A stretch of DNA of 64,000 bases, from NCBI RefSeq assembly GCF_001735805.1, contig NZ_CP017248.1, positions 5,952,001-6,016,000 on the forward strand. The letters are read 5' to 3'. The position numbers were made by a program, and so were the translations under genes. This document shows, piece after piece, positions 63,553-64,000 of this stretch. A model generated the notes under the pieces. That model had not been told where the DNA came from. It searched no databases and saw only the letters and a program-made list of their open reading frames with translations. Position 1 is the first letter of the stretch. Each line of letters starts with the position of its first letter. The stretch comes from Streptomyces fodineus. Lineage in GTDB: Bacteria; Actinomycetota; Actinomycetes; Streptomycetales; Streptomycetaceae.

Positions 63553-63627
63553 TGGAGGCCGTGGCGGGAATTGAACCCACGTAACTCGCTTTGCAGGCGA
63601 GCCCCTCAACCACTCGGGCACACGGCC
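63553..63627 (-). tRNA. tRNA-Cys (GCA anticodon)
   Basis: Leftward cloverleaf of 75 nt: acceptor GGCCGTG pairs with CACGGCC, discriminator T and encoded CCA. The anticodon stem CTCGC/GCGAG holds the loop CTGCAAA, giving anticodon GCA. GGTTCAATTCC is the T arm. U73 is typical of tRNA-Cys. Confidence 0.93.
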
Positions 63628-63803
63628 GTGTTCGTGGAAACGAAGCTACGGCCCCGGTGCCGGGCGGCTCAAGGGAACCGGCGGGGCTGCAACGGGACTG
63701 CCATACGGCGTTCATGAAAGGGGGATGTACGACCAAGGTCGCAGAGTGGGCCGGACCTCGGACAGGGGTCAAAGCGGCTTGTGGACCTTACGCTGACGGA
63801 CAT

Positions 63804-64000
63804 GACCGCCGTGGAGCCCCCCGATGCCGCTGTCGTGAACCCCGTCGAGCAGGACGAGGGCGTGCTGAGCCGGTCCTACCGGGCGCTCAGCGTCGGGATC
63901 GTCTCCGTCGTGCTGCTGATCGCCTTCGAGGCGACCGCCGTCGGGACCGCCATGCCGGTCGCGGCGCGGGAGCTGGACGGCGTGGCCCTGTACGCGTTCG
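63804..64000 (+). CDS. MFS transporter (5' part only)
   Basis: The frame is open from ATG 63804 to the right window edge, 65 residues. A polar acidic N-terminus is followed by the first transmembrane helix (LSVGIVSVVLLIAFEATAVG) and TAMPVAARELDGVALYAF, which resembles the TM1/loop of DHA2-type drug exporters. TACGCT at 63791-63796 is 7 nt before ATG and no Shine-Dalgarno is visible. Confidence 0.8.

Overview
The window is a stretch of Streptomyces chromosome. It has very high GC with strong G/C third-position bias, GTG and TTG starts, extensive GTGA/ATGA overlaps, and an actinobacterial tmRNA. From memory, the gene order matches the S. coelicolor core segment around SCO2940-SCO2990 (murA, hup, malic enzyme, HelD-like ATPase, rsuA-sigU, nnaR, smpB, ftsEX, prfB, pkaB-pkaA, sugar ABC transporter, glycerophosphotransferases, ohr-ohrR, galE). 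I could not run a search to confirm this.

1-19.7 kb is a cell-envelope block read mostly leftward. It holds a CDP-glycerol-type glycerophosphotransferase cut by the left edge, a TagGH-like polysaccharide exporter, galE, an internally deleted GT2 gene, a GT87-type membrane glycosyltransferase, three tandem GT2-glycerophosphotransferase paralogues and a sugar ABC transporter (two permeases plus a lipoprotein). A TetR gene and the divergent ohrR/ohr pair are interspersed. Together these could make, assemble and export a phosphodiester-linked wall glycopolymer.

19.9-27.2 kb is a signalling block. A 1352-residue FHA-FtsK/SpoIIIE-like protein is divergent from two membrane-anchored Ser/Thr kinases (pkaA/pkaB-like). 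27.4-34.2 kb carries housekeeping genes: prfB, a repeat-rich LAETG surface protein, a small zinc-ribbon membrane protein, ftsE-ftsX, an S41 protease with a TTA codon, smpB and ssrA (tmRNA).

34.3-44.5 kb is accessory. It has an MFS exporter divergent from a LysR regulator, a decayed GT2 fragment, a NarK-type nitrate transporter followed by an apparently frameshifted nnaR-like gene, an ArsR-controlled AHSA1/DUF2182/DUF899 cluster with paired operators on its promoter, a methyltransferase, a DUF1772 protein and a CGNR protein.

44.7-64 kb contains an ECF sigma/anti-sigma pair with a HelD-like RNA polymerase ATPase, a structured candidate small RNA, an ACT-domain malic enzyme, hup, murA, YqgE, a DUF3039 protein, a GH20 hexosaminidase, a three-gene xanthine-dehydrogenase-like operon with an altered active site and a giant low-complexity extension on its iron-sulfur subunit, a SUKH-4-like duplicated immunity protein, a membrane protein, tRNA-Cys and the start of an MFS transporter. 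Six genes share a -10-like hexamer exactly 7 nt before the start codon, which suggests leaderless transcripts.
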